Shown in pieces: positions 1 to 10,555 of a DNA stretch of 64,000 nucleotides (its first letter is position 1; each line of letters begins with the position of its first letter). The position numbers and the translations under genes were made by a program. The notes below the pieces were generated by a model, which ran no database searches, was not told where the DNA came from, and saw nothing but the letters and a program-made list of their open reading frames with translations. Source of the stretch: Botryosphaeria dothidea (lineage: Eukaryota; Ascomycota; Dothideomycetes; Botryosphaeriales; Botryosphaeriaceae); contig WWBZ02000002.1 of the NCBI GenBank assembly GCA_011503125.2, positions 1,674,001-1,738,000 on the forward strand. Direction: 5' to 3'.

Positions 1-299
1 GGCCAAAGAAAGTGCGTCGTTGGAGCATTCGATTGCTTTTTCACGGACTGTCTGAGCCAGGTGTGATGCCTCACTCTTTTCAAGATGCTGACAGCAAAAT
101 CAAATTTGATAACCTGGCATCCAAGAATCAGTCATTCCCCCCACACCCCAAGCGCATCCCAGGGGGGGGATTCCAAGCCATCTCTTTATATGACATGCCA
201 ATCATAGGGTACATTCGAGATGGCTTACGATGGGCTGCGGTTATCCATGACTCCGTCGTCTCCATGGCGATATTCTTGGACGGCAGTCCACTCAGTTCT
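1..299. other. 3' flank of TRM7, no gene seen
   Basis: This is the sequence downstream of the TRM7 stop, running to the window edge. The open frames here are short, low in conserved content and lack splice-supported extensions. A homopolymeric G run occurs at about 164-170. Nothing else is recognised. Confidence 0.5.
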
Positions 300-1442
300 T
301 CATTCACCACTTGTCTTGCTTTGTTCGAGCATCTTTGTTTTCCCATACGCACCACCCATCCTCTTGCGCATCTCCAGTGCCCGCTTATACGGTGGCGCCG
401 TGGGTGGCTGCACGGGATCAAGCGTTACCCTATCTTTAGGGAGATGATACGTTGCATCCGCATCGTACGCTGATAAGTCACCACACGCTAAAAAAGGTGG
501 GATCCATCTTACACCCTCGCCATCATCATGCTCCTCTCCCTCTCCCTCCACGCCCAGATCCAGCTCCACGATGCCGTCATCCCGGACCCTCCTCGTTTGG
601 CCCCTCGTGTCATCCCAATTTAGCGGAGATGTGATCTTCGTGGATGCCCCGAGCGGGTTATCCAAGGATGCCTTGAAACCCTCGGGCGGCCTAAACCCTT
701 CACACACAACAAACGCCTCGATACTACTCGCGCGGCTGCTCCTCGGCTTCGCAATGCGCACGCGATCGAATACAGTCTTCAGCTGGGCGTACAGCAGATC
801 GACGTCCTTGCCACGGAAGATCTTGGCCACAAACTTGCCCCCTGGCTTGAGGACGCAGAGGGCGAGGTTGAGGGCGGCCCAGAGCAGTTGCGATTGCACG
901 TAGATGTCCAGGTCATGCAGGCCAGTGACGTCGGGAGCGCCATCGGAGATGACGAGGTCAACAGGGTGGGAGGCGGATATAGAGGAGGGGTCGTCGGGGT
1001 TGTAAGATCCCGGGTCGAGGGCGCGGAGGAGAAGCGGGATGGTGGAGGGGTGCGTTATGTCGGCGCGCAGGGTGGTGATGCCCTCGAGAGGCGCCATGGG
1101 CTGGAGATCGATGGAGACAATCTTGACATTTTTTCTCGGCTCGCCTGGCTGTTTCTTTCCCTCCTCTTGTGGTGCTGGACGGATGCCGGCCTGCGATGCG
1201 TCTTGTAATTGATTGCCTTCCCAGCCGGCGCGGCCGAAGCGCTCGCCTTTGATCAGGATGCGGGACAGCACTTGGCTCCAGCTACCGGGGGCGGCGCAAA
1301 GGTCGACGACGCGGGTCACGCGCTCGAAGAGGTTGAACTCCTCGTCTAGTTGTAGGAGTTTGAAGGCTGAACGCGCCCGCCAGCCCTGCTCTTTTGCCAG
1401 GCGGTAATAAGCGTCACGCTTATCCTTTGAGGACTTTCCCAT
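300..1442 (-). CDS. TRM7: tRNA (ribose-2'-O-)-methyltransferase, FtsJ/TRM7 family
   Basis: Single-exon gene of 380 aa. It belongs to the FtsJ/RrmJ SAM-dependent methyltransferases; the TRM7 branch 2'-O-methylates positions 32 and 34 of the tRNA anticodon loop in the cytoplasm, with partners TRM732/TRM734. The start at 1442 gives the family N-terminus [20 protein letters not shown]; the frame is open further upstream but that part is not conserved. Visible motifs: RSAFKL with the first catalytic Lys at residue 28, the SAM loop [15 protein letters not shown], the Asp in [11 protein letters not shown], the Lys in GGKFVAKIF and the Glu in [11 protein letters not shown], so the K-D-K-E tetrad is complete. 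A polar insert of about 40 aa ([11 protein letters not shown] region) separates the first strands, as is common in fungal TRM7, and the C-terminal tail is longer than in the 310-aa yeast protein. It is divergent with MAK5. Nucleolar Spb1 is an alternative but is much longer. Confidence 0.9.
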   Translation of the reverse strand: MGKSSKDKRDAYYRLAKEQGWRARSAFKLLQLDEEFNLFERVTRVVDLCAAPGSWSQVLSRILIKGERFGRAGWEGNQLQDASQAGIRPAPQEEGKKQPGEPRKNVKIVSIDLQPMAPLEGITTLRADITHPSTIPLLLRALDPGSYNPDDPSSISASHPVDLVISDGAPDVTGLHDLDIYVQSQLLWAALNLALCVLKPGGKFVAKIFRGKDVDLLYAQLKTVFDRVRIAKPRSSRASSIEAFVVCEGFRPPEGFKASLDNPLGASTKITSPLNWDDTRGQTRRVRDDGIVELDLGVEGEGEEHDDGEGVRWIPPFLACGDLSAYDADATYHLPKDRVTLDPVQPPTAPPYKRALEMRKRMGGAYGKTKMLEQSKTSGE

Positions 1443-1674
1443 GGTCGCCTTGCTTTGTTTGGCGTACCGACCGCAAATGCGACTGTGTAGGCGCGATGGG
1501 ATGTGCGAGGTCGTGGTATATAGTTGGCGGGGTGGTGGGCGCTTTTTCTGCGGAGTTTGCGCGGAGGTTTGCGGCGAAGAGAAAAAAAAGTTCCCCGTCA
1601 CGCTCACTCCAAACACCTCCGCAACCAACGCAACCACCAGCCTCGTACCCGACTCCCCACGCCGAGACACTGCT
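1443..1674. promoter_or_regulatory. divergent promoter shared by TRM7 and MAK5
   Basis: Only 232 nt separate the two start codons, so both genes must share a compact bidirectional promoter. An A-rich tract lies at about 1580-1590 and pyrimidine-rich sequence precedes the MAK5 start. Both products act in RNA modification or ribosome assembly, so co-regulation is plausible (inference). Confidence 0.6.
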
Positions 1675-4062
1675 ATGATGGCGTCTGATGACAAAAAGAG
1701 ACAATTGCCCTCCAAGGTCGCCGCTATGAAGGCACGCAAGCGCCAGCGCGTCGACTCCGAAGCCCAACGCGACGATGCGAAAGCGACGACACAACCTGGA
1801 AAGAAATTGCGCTTGAAGAGCCTGCAATGGAAGGAAGTGGATATGCCTGATCGGCTGGGAGATTTCGAGGGGTTTTACGGGCTCGAAGAAATTGATGACG
1901 TTGACGTGGTGAGAGATGGCGATATCTTATCGTTCAAGCAGATTGAGAAGCCGGGCAAGATTGGTGGCAAAGGGAAGAGCAAGAAGGGAGGGACAGATGA
2001 TTCTGTAGAAGTGGAAGACAGTGGGGAAGGCGAGGCCTCGGAGTGGGAGGGCTTTGGCGAAGACGAGGAGGAGCGGGTACAGCCGCAGGAGCAAGAGAAA
2101 CCCTCACAAGCGAACGGGGAGTCCAACAAGCCGGAAATGAAAGAGAAGCAGAAGAAGGAAAAGGCTGATCAAAAAGCGAAGAAGGATAAAAAGAAAGTCA
2201 AGCAAGGAGACAGCCCCTCGAACGGCGCAAAGCCCGTTGGAACTGTCCCTTTTGCCGGTTTGCTTGAAGAGGATGTGGATGATGGGATTGATACCTCTGC
2301 ATGGAATTCTCTTAACTTGTCCAACGAGACCATGGTCGCCATCTCCCAGCTGAAGTTCGGTTCTCCTACACGCATTCAAGCCGCAGCTATACCAGAAATT
2401 CTTGCGGGTCACGACGTGGTAGGCAAAGCAGCAACTGGCTCAGGAAAGACGCTGGCGTTTGGAATACCCATTCTGGAAAGCTTTCTGGAATCGCAAAGCT
2501 CAACCGCGGCCTCCAAAAAGGGCGGAAAGGCGCCAACGGCCTTGATTCTGAGCCCGACTCGCGAATTGGCACATCAAATATCCAAACATCTTACCGATCT
2601 GTACACCAATGGAACTTTCAACAGCCCAATGGTCGCGACCATCACTGGCGGTCTATCAATACAGAAGCAGCAACGCCAGCTCGAGACTGCGGATGTCATA
2701 GTTGGCACGCCAGGTCGATTATGGGAGGTTATCAGTAACGGTCATGGCATTCTGAAACGATTCAAGAATATTAAATTCCTTGTCGTTGATGAGGCGGATC
2801 GATTGCTCAGCGAGGGTCATTTCAAAGAGTTAGAGGAAATTTTGAATATCCTCGAGCGCGAAGACGAGGAGGAACTTGAAGATGAAGAGGACGGAGAAAA
2901 ATCCGAAGAGGACAATGGGCCGAGCCAGCGGCAAACGCTCGTCTTCTCTGCCACCTTCAACAAGGGTCTACAGCAGAAGCTGACGGGCAAGGCAAAATGG
3001 CATGGAGAGTTGCTGTCAAACAGGGAGTCAATGGAGTACCTTCTAAAGAAGCTCAATTTTAGGGAGGAGCGACCAAAATTTGTGGATGTCAACCCAGTAT
3101 CACAGATGGCAGAGGGTTTGAAAGAAGGCCTTGTCGAATGTGGCGCAACTGAAAAGGTAAGAAAGAAAAGCAACTGCACGCAAAATAATAATGCTAATGT
3201 TGGACAGGATCTTTATCTATATGCTCTCCTCATGTTCCATCCCAGAACTCGCACCTTGGTTTTCACAAATAGCGTATCAGCAGTCCGCCGCCTCCACCCC
3301 TTCCTCACCAATCTGAACCTCCCTGCACTAGCCCTTCACTCCCACATGGCGCAGAAGCAGCGTCTTCGCAATGTGGAACGCTTCTCCACCCAGCCCGGTT
3401 CGATCCTTATCGCGACCGACGTCGCGGCTCGTGGTTTGGACATCAAGGGTGTGGAGTTGGTCATACACTACCACCTTCCCCGAACGGCAGATATGTATGT
3501 CCACCGTTCCGGTCGTACTGCTCGCGGAGATAATTCTGGATCCTCTGTCCTGATCTGCGCGCCGGAAGAGGTCGTCGGCGTTCGAAGATTGGTGGCTAAG
3601 GTGCACGCCAACACTGATGCACCCAAGAGCACGTACTTTATGCGTAGCATCGACCTTGACAGACGCATCGTCACCAGGCTAAAACCCAGAGCCACGCTCG
3701 CCAAGAAAATTGCGGATACCGATGTTGCGAAGGCGAAGTCCAACTCTGCGGAAAACGACCTCCTGCGCCAGGCGGCGGAGGATCTGGGTGTCGAGTATGA
3801 CTCGGAGGAACTGGAGAAGCCCATGGGAAGGGGTGGCCGCGGCAATGGACGCAAGAAGAAGGAGCGCGAGGCGAAGAGTCTTTCAAAGGGTGAGATCCAT
3901 AGCATGAGGGCGGAACTGAAGTCGCTTTTGAGTCAGCGGGTCAATGTAGGGGTCAGCCCGCGCTACCTAACCGCGGGTGGAGTGGACGTGGATGCTCTTA
4001 TACGAGAGAAAGAATCGGGGAGAGGCGAGTTCCTGGGCCGGGTAGAGGGACTGGGGCTGTGA
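1675..4062 (+). CDS. MAK5: DEAD-box ATP-dependent RNA helicase MAK5
   Basis: Exons 1675..3156 and 3208..4062; 778 aa. MAK5 is a nucleolar helicase needed for 60S ribosomal subunit assembly. A charged N-terminal region (Glu/Lys-rich, residues ~60-200) precedes the helicase core: AWNSLNLS and a Q motif (SPTRIQ), Walker A ATGSGKT at 253-259, PTRELA, GTPGR, DEAD box VDEAD with D372-D375, SAT at 425-427, then ARGLD and HRSGRTARG. An acidic insert lies between DEAD and SAT, as in the MAK5 subfamily. The 51-nt intron (GTAAGA donor, GCTAATG branch, ACAG acceptor) is in phase and contains no stop, so the genomic frame stays open through it. I call it an intron because of its perfect signals and because it interrupts conserved helicase sequence. 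The start is one of two adjacent ATGs (1675 or 1678); the upstream open frame overlaps the TRM7 start and is not conserved. Confidence 0.9.
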   Translation: MMASDDKKRQLPSKVAAMKARKRQRVDSEAQRDDAKATTQPGKKLRLKSLQWKEVDMPDRLGDFEGFYGLEEIDDVDVVRDGDILSFKQIEKPGKIGGKGKSKKGGTDDSVEVEDSGEGEASEWEGFGEDEEERVQPQEQEKPSQANGESNKPEMKEKQKKEKADQKAKKDKKKVKQGDSPSNGAKPVGTVPFAGLLEEDVDDGIDTSAWNSLNLSNETMVAISQLKFGSPTRIQAAAIPEILAGHDVVGKAATGSGKTLAFGIPILESFLESQSSTAASKKGGKAPTALILSPTRELAHQISKHLTDLYTNGTFNSPMVATITGGLSIQKQQRQLETADVIVGTPGRLWEVISNGHGILKRFKNIKFLVVDEADRLLSEGHFKELEEILNILEREDEEELEDEEDGEKSEEDNGPSQRQTLVFSATFNKGLQQKLTGKAKWHGELLSNRESMEYLLKKLNFREERPKFVDVNPVSQMAEGLKEGLVECGATEKVRKKSNCTQNNNANVGQDLYLYALLMFHPRTRTLVFTNSVSAVRRLHPFLTNLNLPALALHSHMAQKQRLRNVERFSTQPGSILIATDVAARGLDIKGVELVIHYHLPRTADMYVHRSGRTARGDNSGSSVLICAPEEVVGVRRLVAKVHANTDAPKSTYFMRSIDLDRRIVTRLKPRATLAKKIADTDVAKAKSNSAENDLLRQAAEDLGVEYDSEELEKPMGRGGRGNGRKKKEREAKSLSKGEIHSMRAELKSLLSQRVNVGVSPRYLTAGGVDVDALIREKESGRGEFLGRVEGLGL

Positions 4063-4401
4063 TCCGGGGGTTTGGGTTGTCGTGATACATAGCCACCACT
4101 TCGGCATGTCTGCTCCAATAAAAGGCTTGCACGAGACTATTCGAACTCGAACCCGCTCTGCTTGCGAATCTTGACCGGTTGGCTACTCTTTTGGCAGTCA
4201 AATTTGTTGCTGCGAACCTGATTGGCGTGGATGCTGGGGCTGTGGCTGGTGAAGTGGCTCAGGCGGGGCATCGGAGGAAAAATTGTGCGGCGAAGTGGAG
4301 GGAGCAATGACTGGAATTTGGGCAACCCCCGCCGCCCGAAGGTCGAAAACAATTCCTCCGCTCAATTGCCCCTCCACCACCCCCCAATTTTTCCAGCAAA
4401 C
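4063..4401. other. MAK5 3' end and lysyl-tRNA synthetase promoter
   Basis: Intergenic stretch between two genes on the same strand. It holds an AATAAA at 4117-4122 and a pyrimidine-rich leader immediately before the LysRS start. No further gene is seen. Confidence 0.5.
4117..4122 (+). terminator. AATAAA-type poly(A) signal of MAK5
   Basis: AATAAA lies 55 nt beyond the MAK5 stop codon, an appropriate distance for a fungal 3'-end signal. It is a sequence match only. Confidence 0.4.
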
Positions 4402-6331
4402 ATGGCGGACGCGAAGAACGTCACCGTCCCCGTCCCCGAGGGCGACGCCCAGCAAAACCTCCTTCTCGACGAGGTCACTGGAGAGCGCGTCTCCAAGACT
4501 GAGCGTTAGCATCCCGCCGTGTCATCGTCGCCCAACCTCGCTGATAACATTCGCGCAACAGTGAAGCGCCGCCAGAAGCAGCGCGAGAAGGACGCTAAAA
4601 AGGCCGAGAAGGCTGCCGCTGCTCCTCCCAAGCCCAAGAAGGAGAAGCAGGAGAGCGAGGAGGACTTGACGCCAAACCAGTACTTCGAAATCCGCAGCCG
4701 CGCCGTCAACAAGCTCCGCCAGACCCACGAGCCCAACCCTTACCCGCACAAGTTCAACGTTACCACCGACCTGCGCGACTTTCTCAAGAAGTACGAGTCG
4801 GTCAAGACGGGCGAGCAGCTCAAGGATGTCGAGGTGCGCATCGGCGCCCGTATCTACACCAAGCGCGCCGCCGGCGCCAACCTGATCTTCTACGACGTGC
4901 GCGCCGAGGGCCAGCGTGTGCAGATCATGTGCCAGGCGCAGGAGTCCGCCAGCGAGGTTCCCTTCCAGAAGCAGCACGAGAACCTGAGGAGAGGTGATAT
5001 CATTGGCATCGTCGGTTTCCCCGGCAGGACGAACCCTAAGAACCGTGCCGAGGGCGAGCTTTCCATCTTCGCCAAGGAGGTCGTCCTCCTCGCACCCTGC
5101 CTGCACCAGCTGCCTGGTGAGCACTACGGCTTCAAGGATAAAGAGCAGCGCCACAGGAAGAGGTATCTCGACCTGATCATGAACGACACGACCCGCCAGA
5201 CCTTCATCACCAGGTCTCGCATGATCACCTACATCCGCAGGTTCTTCGACGAAAAGGACTTCATCGAGGTTGAGACGCCAATGATGAACATGATTGCTGG
5301 TGGTGCCACCGCTAAGCCCTTCAAGACCTACCACAATGACCTCAAGCTGGACATGTACATGAGAATTGCGCCAGAGCTGTATCTCAAAGAGCTGATTGTC
5401 GGCGGCATGGAGCGTGTGTATGAGATCGGACGTCAGTTCCGCAATGAGGACATCGACCTTACCCATAACCCCGAGTTCACGACCTGCGAGTTCTATCAGG
5501 CCTTCGCTGATATGTACGACATCATGGACTTGACCGAAGAGCTGGTCTCCGGCCTGGTCAAGCATGTCACGGGCGGCTACAAGACCAAGTTTCACACGCA
5601 GCATGGCGAGGAGTACGAGGTCAACTGGGAGAAGCCGTGGCGCCGGATCGAGATGATCCCGGAGCTTGAGTCCAAGCTGGGCGAGAAGTTCCCGCCGGGC
5701 GACGAGCTGCACACGCAGGAGACGAACGAGTTCCTCAAGCGCATGATCAAGAAAGCCAACATCGAGTGTACGCCGCCGCTCACCAACGCGCGCATGCTCG
5801 ACACGCTCGTCGGCGAGTTCATCGAGGAGCAGTGCATCAGCCCCACCTTCATCATGGGCCACCCCCAGATGATGTCGCCGCTCGCCAAATACCACCGGAC
5901 CCACAAGGGTCTGTGCGAGCGCTTCGAGGCCTTCGTCTGCAAGAAGGAAATCGTCAACGCCTACACCGAGTTGAACGACCCCTTCGACCAGCGCATGCGC
6001 TTCGAAGAGCAGGCCAACCAGAAGGCCCAGGGCGACGACGAGGCCCAGCTCATCGACGAGACCTTCTGCAATGCCCTCGAGTACGGTCTGCCCCCAACCG
6101 GTGGCTGGGGTATGGGTATCGACCGCATGGTCATGTTTCTGACCGACAACTACTCCATCAAGGAGGTCTTGACCTTCCCCATGATGAAGGAGGACAAGAG
6201 CGCCCAGCAGGCACCCAAGGCCGCAGAGGTCGCTGGGGTTGAGCCTCTCCCTGAGGAGGGTATTGGTAAGCTTTAATTTCCTAGAGCTTGATGATGCTAG
6301 CGTATGCTAATATATTCTAGCTCACAAATAA
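4402..6331 (+). CDS. KRS1: cytosolic lysyl-tRNA synthetase (class II)
   Basis: Exons 4402..4504, 4562..6265 and 6321..6331; 605 aa. It charges tRNA-Lys in the cytosol. Splicing the 57-nt intron 1 (donor GTTAGC, branch CTGATAAC, acceptor ACAG) joins the N-terminus beginning [15 protein letters not shown] to ...[18 protein letters not shown], the conserved fungal/animal LysRS N-terminal extension. An unspliced start inside intron 1 would lose it. The last exon is 11 nt and gives the C-terminus ...EEGIAHK; reading through intron 2 would give ...EEGIGKL. Domains: a basic helix (residues ~35-65), an OB-fold anticodon-binding domain (~100-210), then the class II core with motif 1 (ETPMMNMI), motif 2 (FRNEDID...HNPEFT) and motif 3 ([14 protein letters not shown]). 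The length is close to the yeast enzyme (591 aa). A long antisense open frame across this gene is a codon-bias shadow. Confidence 0.96.
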
Positions 6332-6653
6332 ATGATAACGACAACGAGAAAGGCAAGAGCTTTGCAAAGGGTTAAAAAAATCAAGAAGGAAACTCGAAAA
6401 AGGATGTCTGATGGAACGGTTTCAATGCAGCATGATTTTGAATATAAAGACGGATGCGCGGTTTGCAATTTCAACGTAGAGCACGTCAATAGAAGCATCA
6501 AAAAGAAACTAGGCACGTCTCATTCAAACTGCGTACGTCCCTCTTATCAGGCCTCAATGTGAAAGCAGCCAGTAGTAATCTTTGATGGTGTTTTTTTTGA
6601 AGCTTGATCGCATTTGAGAATTTGTTCATCTGAACCTTCTCCTCTCAGATCAC
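6332..6653. other. convergent 3' flanks of LysRS and epoxide hydrolase
   Basis: A-rich sequence between two convergent genes. It probably holds both 3' UTRs. No gene is seen. Confidence 0.5.
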
Positions 6654-8093
6654 TCACTTCTTCCACACCTTGCTCACGAAATCCTCCACATCCGCGAGCA
6701 GCAAATCCGGCTTCTCCATCGCCGCGAAGTGGCCACCGCTCGAATGCTGCTTGTGCCAGACCAGATTTCCCGTCGTGGCCGCCCAGGCCTTCGGGACAGG
6801 CATCAACTCCTGAGGGAACCACGAGAAGCCGAAGGGCTTGCGCACGTAGTTTTCAGGCTGTGCATGGAAGGTAATTTTTTCGGCGCGCGGGCCGAGACCG
6901 CGGCGGTAGGTGTAGATTGAGGTAGGGAAGGTCGAGGTGAGCCAATAGAGTGAAACGGATTCAAGGATCGTATTCGTGGATGGCGGGGCATCGGTCCAGG
7001 TGTAGAATTTCTCACCGATCCTTTGGGTCAAGAACATTAGCAACTGCAAAGTGGTCTAAAGGGGTTAGGGCTTTACCAGGCGAGCAGCGCAATGGGGCTG
7101 GATGACAGGACGAGGCCAATGGTCGCAGGACGTGTGGCGTGCTTCAGGGCGTATGCTATGCCGCCAGTACGGAATGCATTGCCGCGTTCAAGAGCCTTGA
7201 TCTCTGTTTCGTTTACCTCCGAGTCTGAAACACCATCAGGCTTGGTCACAGGACAAAAATTCACTGGTTTGAAGCTTTAGCAGACGTTAAGGATATGCTG
7301 GGAAACGATAGAACCCTTACGGTGCATAGCTTTGCAGGCGTCGAATCGTGCTGCCAGACTCCTGCTGATGTAGCTTCCAACATCTCCGCCTTGCGCTACA
7401 TAGCCTGTCTCGCCGAATCCAAGGCCCTCGAGGAGTTTGTGAAGCACGCGCGCGGAGTCGTGCCCCGTCCAGTCCTTATCCTTGGGCTGACGATCAGAGA
7501 AGGCAAAGCCCGGGAGCGAGGGCACGATGACATGATACGGTAGCTGGTCTGGAGTGGGATACTTCTTCTTGAAGAGCTCGAGCATGGGCAGGAACTCAAG
7601 GAAACTTCCGGGCCAGCCGTGGAAGAAAGCGATAGGGATGGCAGAAGGATTGGTGGAGAAGAGAGCCACGAAGTGGATGGTGTAGGTACGGCCGTCGTCG
7701 TCAGTCACGGGAAGGGTGAAATTGGGAAACGAATTGATGTGAGCTTCGGAAGCGCGCCTGTTCAGACGTTTTCGATTAATTTCTGTCCTCTCCAAGATAG
7801 AGCGACCGTGGTTGGAGATGGTGCTTTGTCGGCCTCATTGAGCAAGGGGCATTCGGCTACGGCACTCACCAGTCGTACTTCTCCCACTCTGCCTTCGCGT
7901 TCTCGAGCCACTTACGGGAGATTCCAAAGTCATTGAGGTCGCGGCTCTCCTGCAAGTTTTCCCATGTCTCTGGGCCGATAGGTGAGAGGGTGATGAGCTG
8001 CTTCATCTGCTGCACTTTCTCTTCCGGTATCGAGACGGTGTATTTGGTGGGCTGCACCTTAGCGCCTTTGGGGATTGTGTCGTACGAAGCCAT
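6654..8093 (-). CDS. epoxide hydrolase, alpha/beta-hydrolase with EHN domain
   Basis: Exons on the minus strand: 8093..7870, 7757..7321, 7263..7077 and 7020..6654; 404 aa. Introns are 112, 57, 56 and fully phased, giving conserved joints YDW-RASEAHINSF, KAMH-LNFCP and ALLAW-IGEKFYTW. The family hydrolyses epoxides to diols by an Asp-ester intermediate. Features: N-terminal epoxide hydrolase (EHN) domain (residues ~10-115), HGWP oxyanion motif at 121-124, nucleophile Asp200 in GGDVG, a lid region with a Tyr-rich segment, and general-base His380 in GGHFAAMEKPD. There is no signal peptide or membrane anchor, so it is probably cytosolic, in contrast to microsomal mammalian mEH. Likely roles are detoxification or secondary metabolism. 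It is followed on the same strand, upstream, by a 2OG-Fe(II) dioxygenase, but 0.66 kb separates them and no cluster backbone gene is present. Confidence 0.9.
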
Positions 8094-8758
8094 TGTGACT
8101 CTGTTCCGGTTTGAGGGTCTGGTGCTGGCAGGCGGTAGATGTGAAGGAAGGCAAGACTGTTGCTCAGGGATAAGACGATCGGACGAGTGCTGAAGCTGTG
8201 GAGTGGGGTCCTTGCGGGGTGGTCTGGCCGCACTCTTATAGATTCACTCCCAGGCTCTTTTCATGTGGATCAATGACAAAGAGAGCAGCTTCTGAGTCAC
8301 TTGCATGCAACGACGATGCCACGCCAGGGCGGTGGTGCTTACGCGGATTAATAATGCTCGCGCGCCATGACGTCGTCCCCGCGTCGCGTTGCGGTTCACG
8401 CGCGGGGAAGGCGCGCGAGGTCACGCTGAGGACGCGGCCCACCTTCCTGATCCGTGCCGACATGGCCCGGATCTTCAACACCAGCCTTGAGCTTGTCGTC
8501 TTCTAGGCATCAGCACGCAATCTCGGGGATTATGACGCTCCCGCTTTGCTCACAGATCAGGGAGAATCCTTGTTGTATGAAAGCTGTCATCATAATTCTT
8601 TCCCGAAAAGAACACCAAAGAGCGCGGTACACAGCTGGGCTCTTCTACCCTTTCCGAATGGAGGGACCGATTCGGTCCTACATTGGAAGAAGTTTTCTCC
8701 AGTGATTTCCCAGAGGTTTTTCTACCCTAATTTGACAAAATCCCCCTTGCTGTAAGGA
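8094..8758. other. epoxide hydrolase promoter and dioxygenase 3' flank
   Basis: Intergenic region between two minus-strand genes. It contains a GC-rich block at about 8350-8460 with the CRE/ATF-like half-palindrome TGACGTCG (near 8367), which might bind a bZIP factor (weak). No coding sequence is supported. Confidence 0.4.
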
Positions 8759-9986
8759 TCACCCTCGCTTCTCACCACGGTCGATGGTCTTCTCGAAGCG
8801 CCGTCGAAGCCAATCTTCGCAAGATATCGGGTCATACTTCGCGGGGTTTTCTTCATCTACGCAGCTCGGCAACACGCCGCATGTCTCGTTGAGATTGAAA
8901 CCTGTTACGGACTCGTTAGATAGTTGCGGCTGTCTTGGAAGGAGAGCACTTACCGAAGAAAAACGGAATGGAATACCTATCCCCAGCTCTATTGTGCAGG
9001 ACTCGATGCACCGTGCTCATCCACCGGTCGTTTGTGATACGCATCAAATAATCTGCAATATTCACACCCAATGCTCCATCTACCGGATCGGCCTTGATCC
9101 ACTCTCCCTGCCTCGTCAGCACTTGCAGCCCGCTTTGATTATCCTGCCATAGGATTATGAAGAGCTGAAGGTCTGTGTGGGTTCCAACACTGACTGCATC
9201 CGGCCCAGTGTTTTCGATAAGTTCGCTGGCCGAGGGCGGTTCTATATCGTCGGACCGTGGTTCGGCCTGGTTTGGCGTCTCCCCTGGGCGCGGGAGCGTA
9301 GTGCAATGGTTCAATGTGGCGGCAGCATCAGGGTAGCGAATCTTCTCGTCGAAATAGTCTTCCGGAAGATCCAGCGCCAGTGAAAAAACGCGGGTCAAGT
9401 GCCTCGCCAGTGTCAGATTGGCTTGCCAGTAACGGAGAAGACTGTTTTTAAAGCCTCGAATATGTGCCGTCTGTTCCCAATACCATTCTTCCCCCTTGAA
9501 GCAGCGCCTGAAGTCGAAAGGAACCGAGTCAAGGTCAGCGACCGATGGATCATATCGAGGGTCGTATTTGAAAGCAAAATACTCGCGATTGTCTGGTAAC
9601 TCGGCCTCGTTATAGTGGATACTGCTGAAATCGTTCCATCCATTAAAGAACTTGGATTTGGAGGTGTGTACTTGCTTCTTGAGATCCTCTGGTTGCCCGA
9701 AAAAGATCTTGCCGGAGCTGACGGCGGCTTGAATGACGTCTTCGGAAATACCGTGGTTCTTGATGTAAAAGAAGCCTGTATCCTTGGCTGCTGATGAAAT
9801 CTCCCTTGCTACTTGATTTTTAGCGTCACTGTCCCTGAAGATACCAGAGATATCGATGACTGGGATTTCTCCTGGACGAGCGTCGCGGGCTTCAGTCGAC
9901 TTGATTTGTCGATACACATGACCGTAAGAAGTGATGAGTTTCAGGCGCTGGGGCTTCTCCTTGGACACGATAGCCGATTGCGACAT
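8759..9986 (-). CDS. 2-oxoglutarate/Fe(II)-dependent dioxygenase, IPNS-like
   Basis: Exons 9986..8954 and 8901..8759; 391 aa, with a 52-nt intron joining SIPFFF-G to FNLNETCG. It is a member of the isopenicillin-N-synthase/plant-type 2OG oxygenase family (DIOX_N plus 2OG-FeII_Oxy). Motifs: IPVIDIS at residues ~41-47, GFFYIKNHGI at 71-80, metal ligands His270 and Asp272 (GTHTDLQ) and His327 (VHRVLHN), and the 2OG-binding Arg337 in RYSIPFF, followed by a typical WLR-containing C-terminus. All cofactor residues are present, so an active oxygenase is expected; the substrate is unknown. The frame extends 8 codons upstream but only from a GTG, so the ATG at 9986 is used. Neighbours are an epoxide hydrolase and AlkB. 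Confidence 0.88.
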
Positions 9987-10555
9987 AGTTGTGTTGTCGT
10001 TTTTGCCCACAAATTGGATTGATGCGCGGACTGCGTCGATGAGGGGCGTGTTTAAGTAACTTGCTCAAGAGAGCTGTTACACGAGGAAGGTGAGACGGAC
10101 CCCGCCGATACTCGTTCGGCTCCTGAGCAGCCAATGGGGCTTCTTGCATTGCTGGCTTGGAGCGCTTCTGAACTACAATCAGCCGTGAGTGAGAATTATC
10201 AGGAGCGGTGTGATATGGCTAGACTTAAGAAAAAGACGGTGTAAGTCGAGGCTGCGTCAGGCAGCATGTGCCGAATGCCATGACCGACCAGATCTAGTGC
10301 TCACATACTGCTCAGAAATTAGTGGCCCAGATATTCGCATGTCCAGTACAGCCGCCACAACTATAGCCATGGCTGCAAACCTACAACATGATATGTTTGA
10401 CACATCAGCCGAATCTGCTAACAGATATATTTTCATAGCGAGCGCGAATACACATGAGAGCTATATTTATTCGAGGGCCCTTTGGGGAGTCCGTGCAGAA
10501 TGTTTGCATACAGTTTTTCTTTTTTAAAAAAAAAGTTGTCGACCATAGCCTAACA
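9987..10555. other. promoter of dioxygenase 1 and 3' flank of AlkB gene
   Basis: Intergenic sequence between two minus-strand genes, with an A-tract of about ten bases near 10525-10535 and AT-rich sequence at 10370-10480. No gene is supported. Confidence 0.4.

Noticed and set aside
4522..5904. A 460-codon open frame antisense to lysyl-tRNA synthetase
   Set aside because: Its composition (Val/Leu/Gly/Asp-rich) mirrors the strong codon bias of the synthetase; it has no motifs and no splice extensions.
9987..10010. Eight-codon N-terminal extension of dioxygenase 1
   Set aside because: The first codon is GTG; the first ATG in frame is at 9986, which is used.
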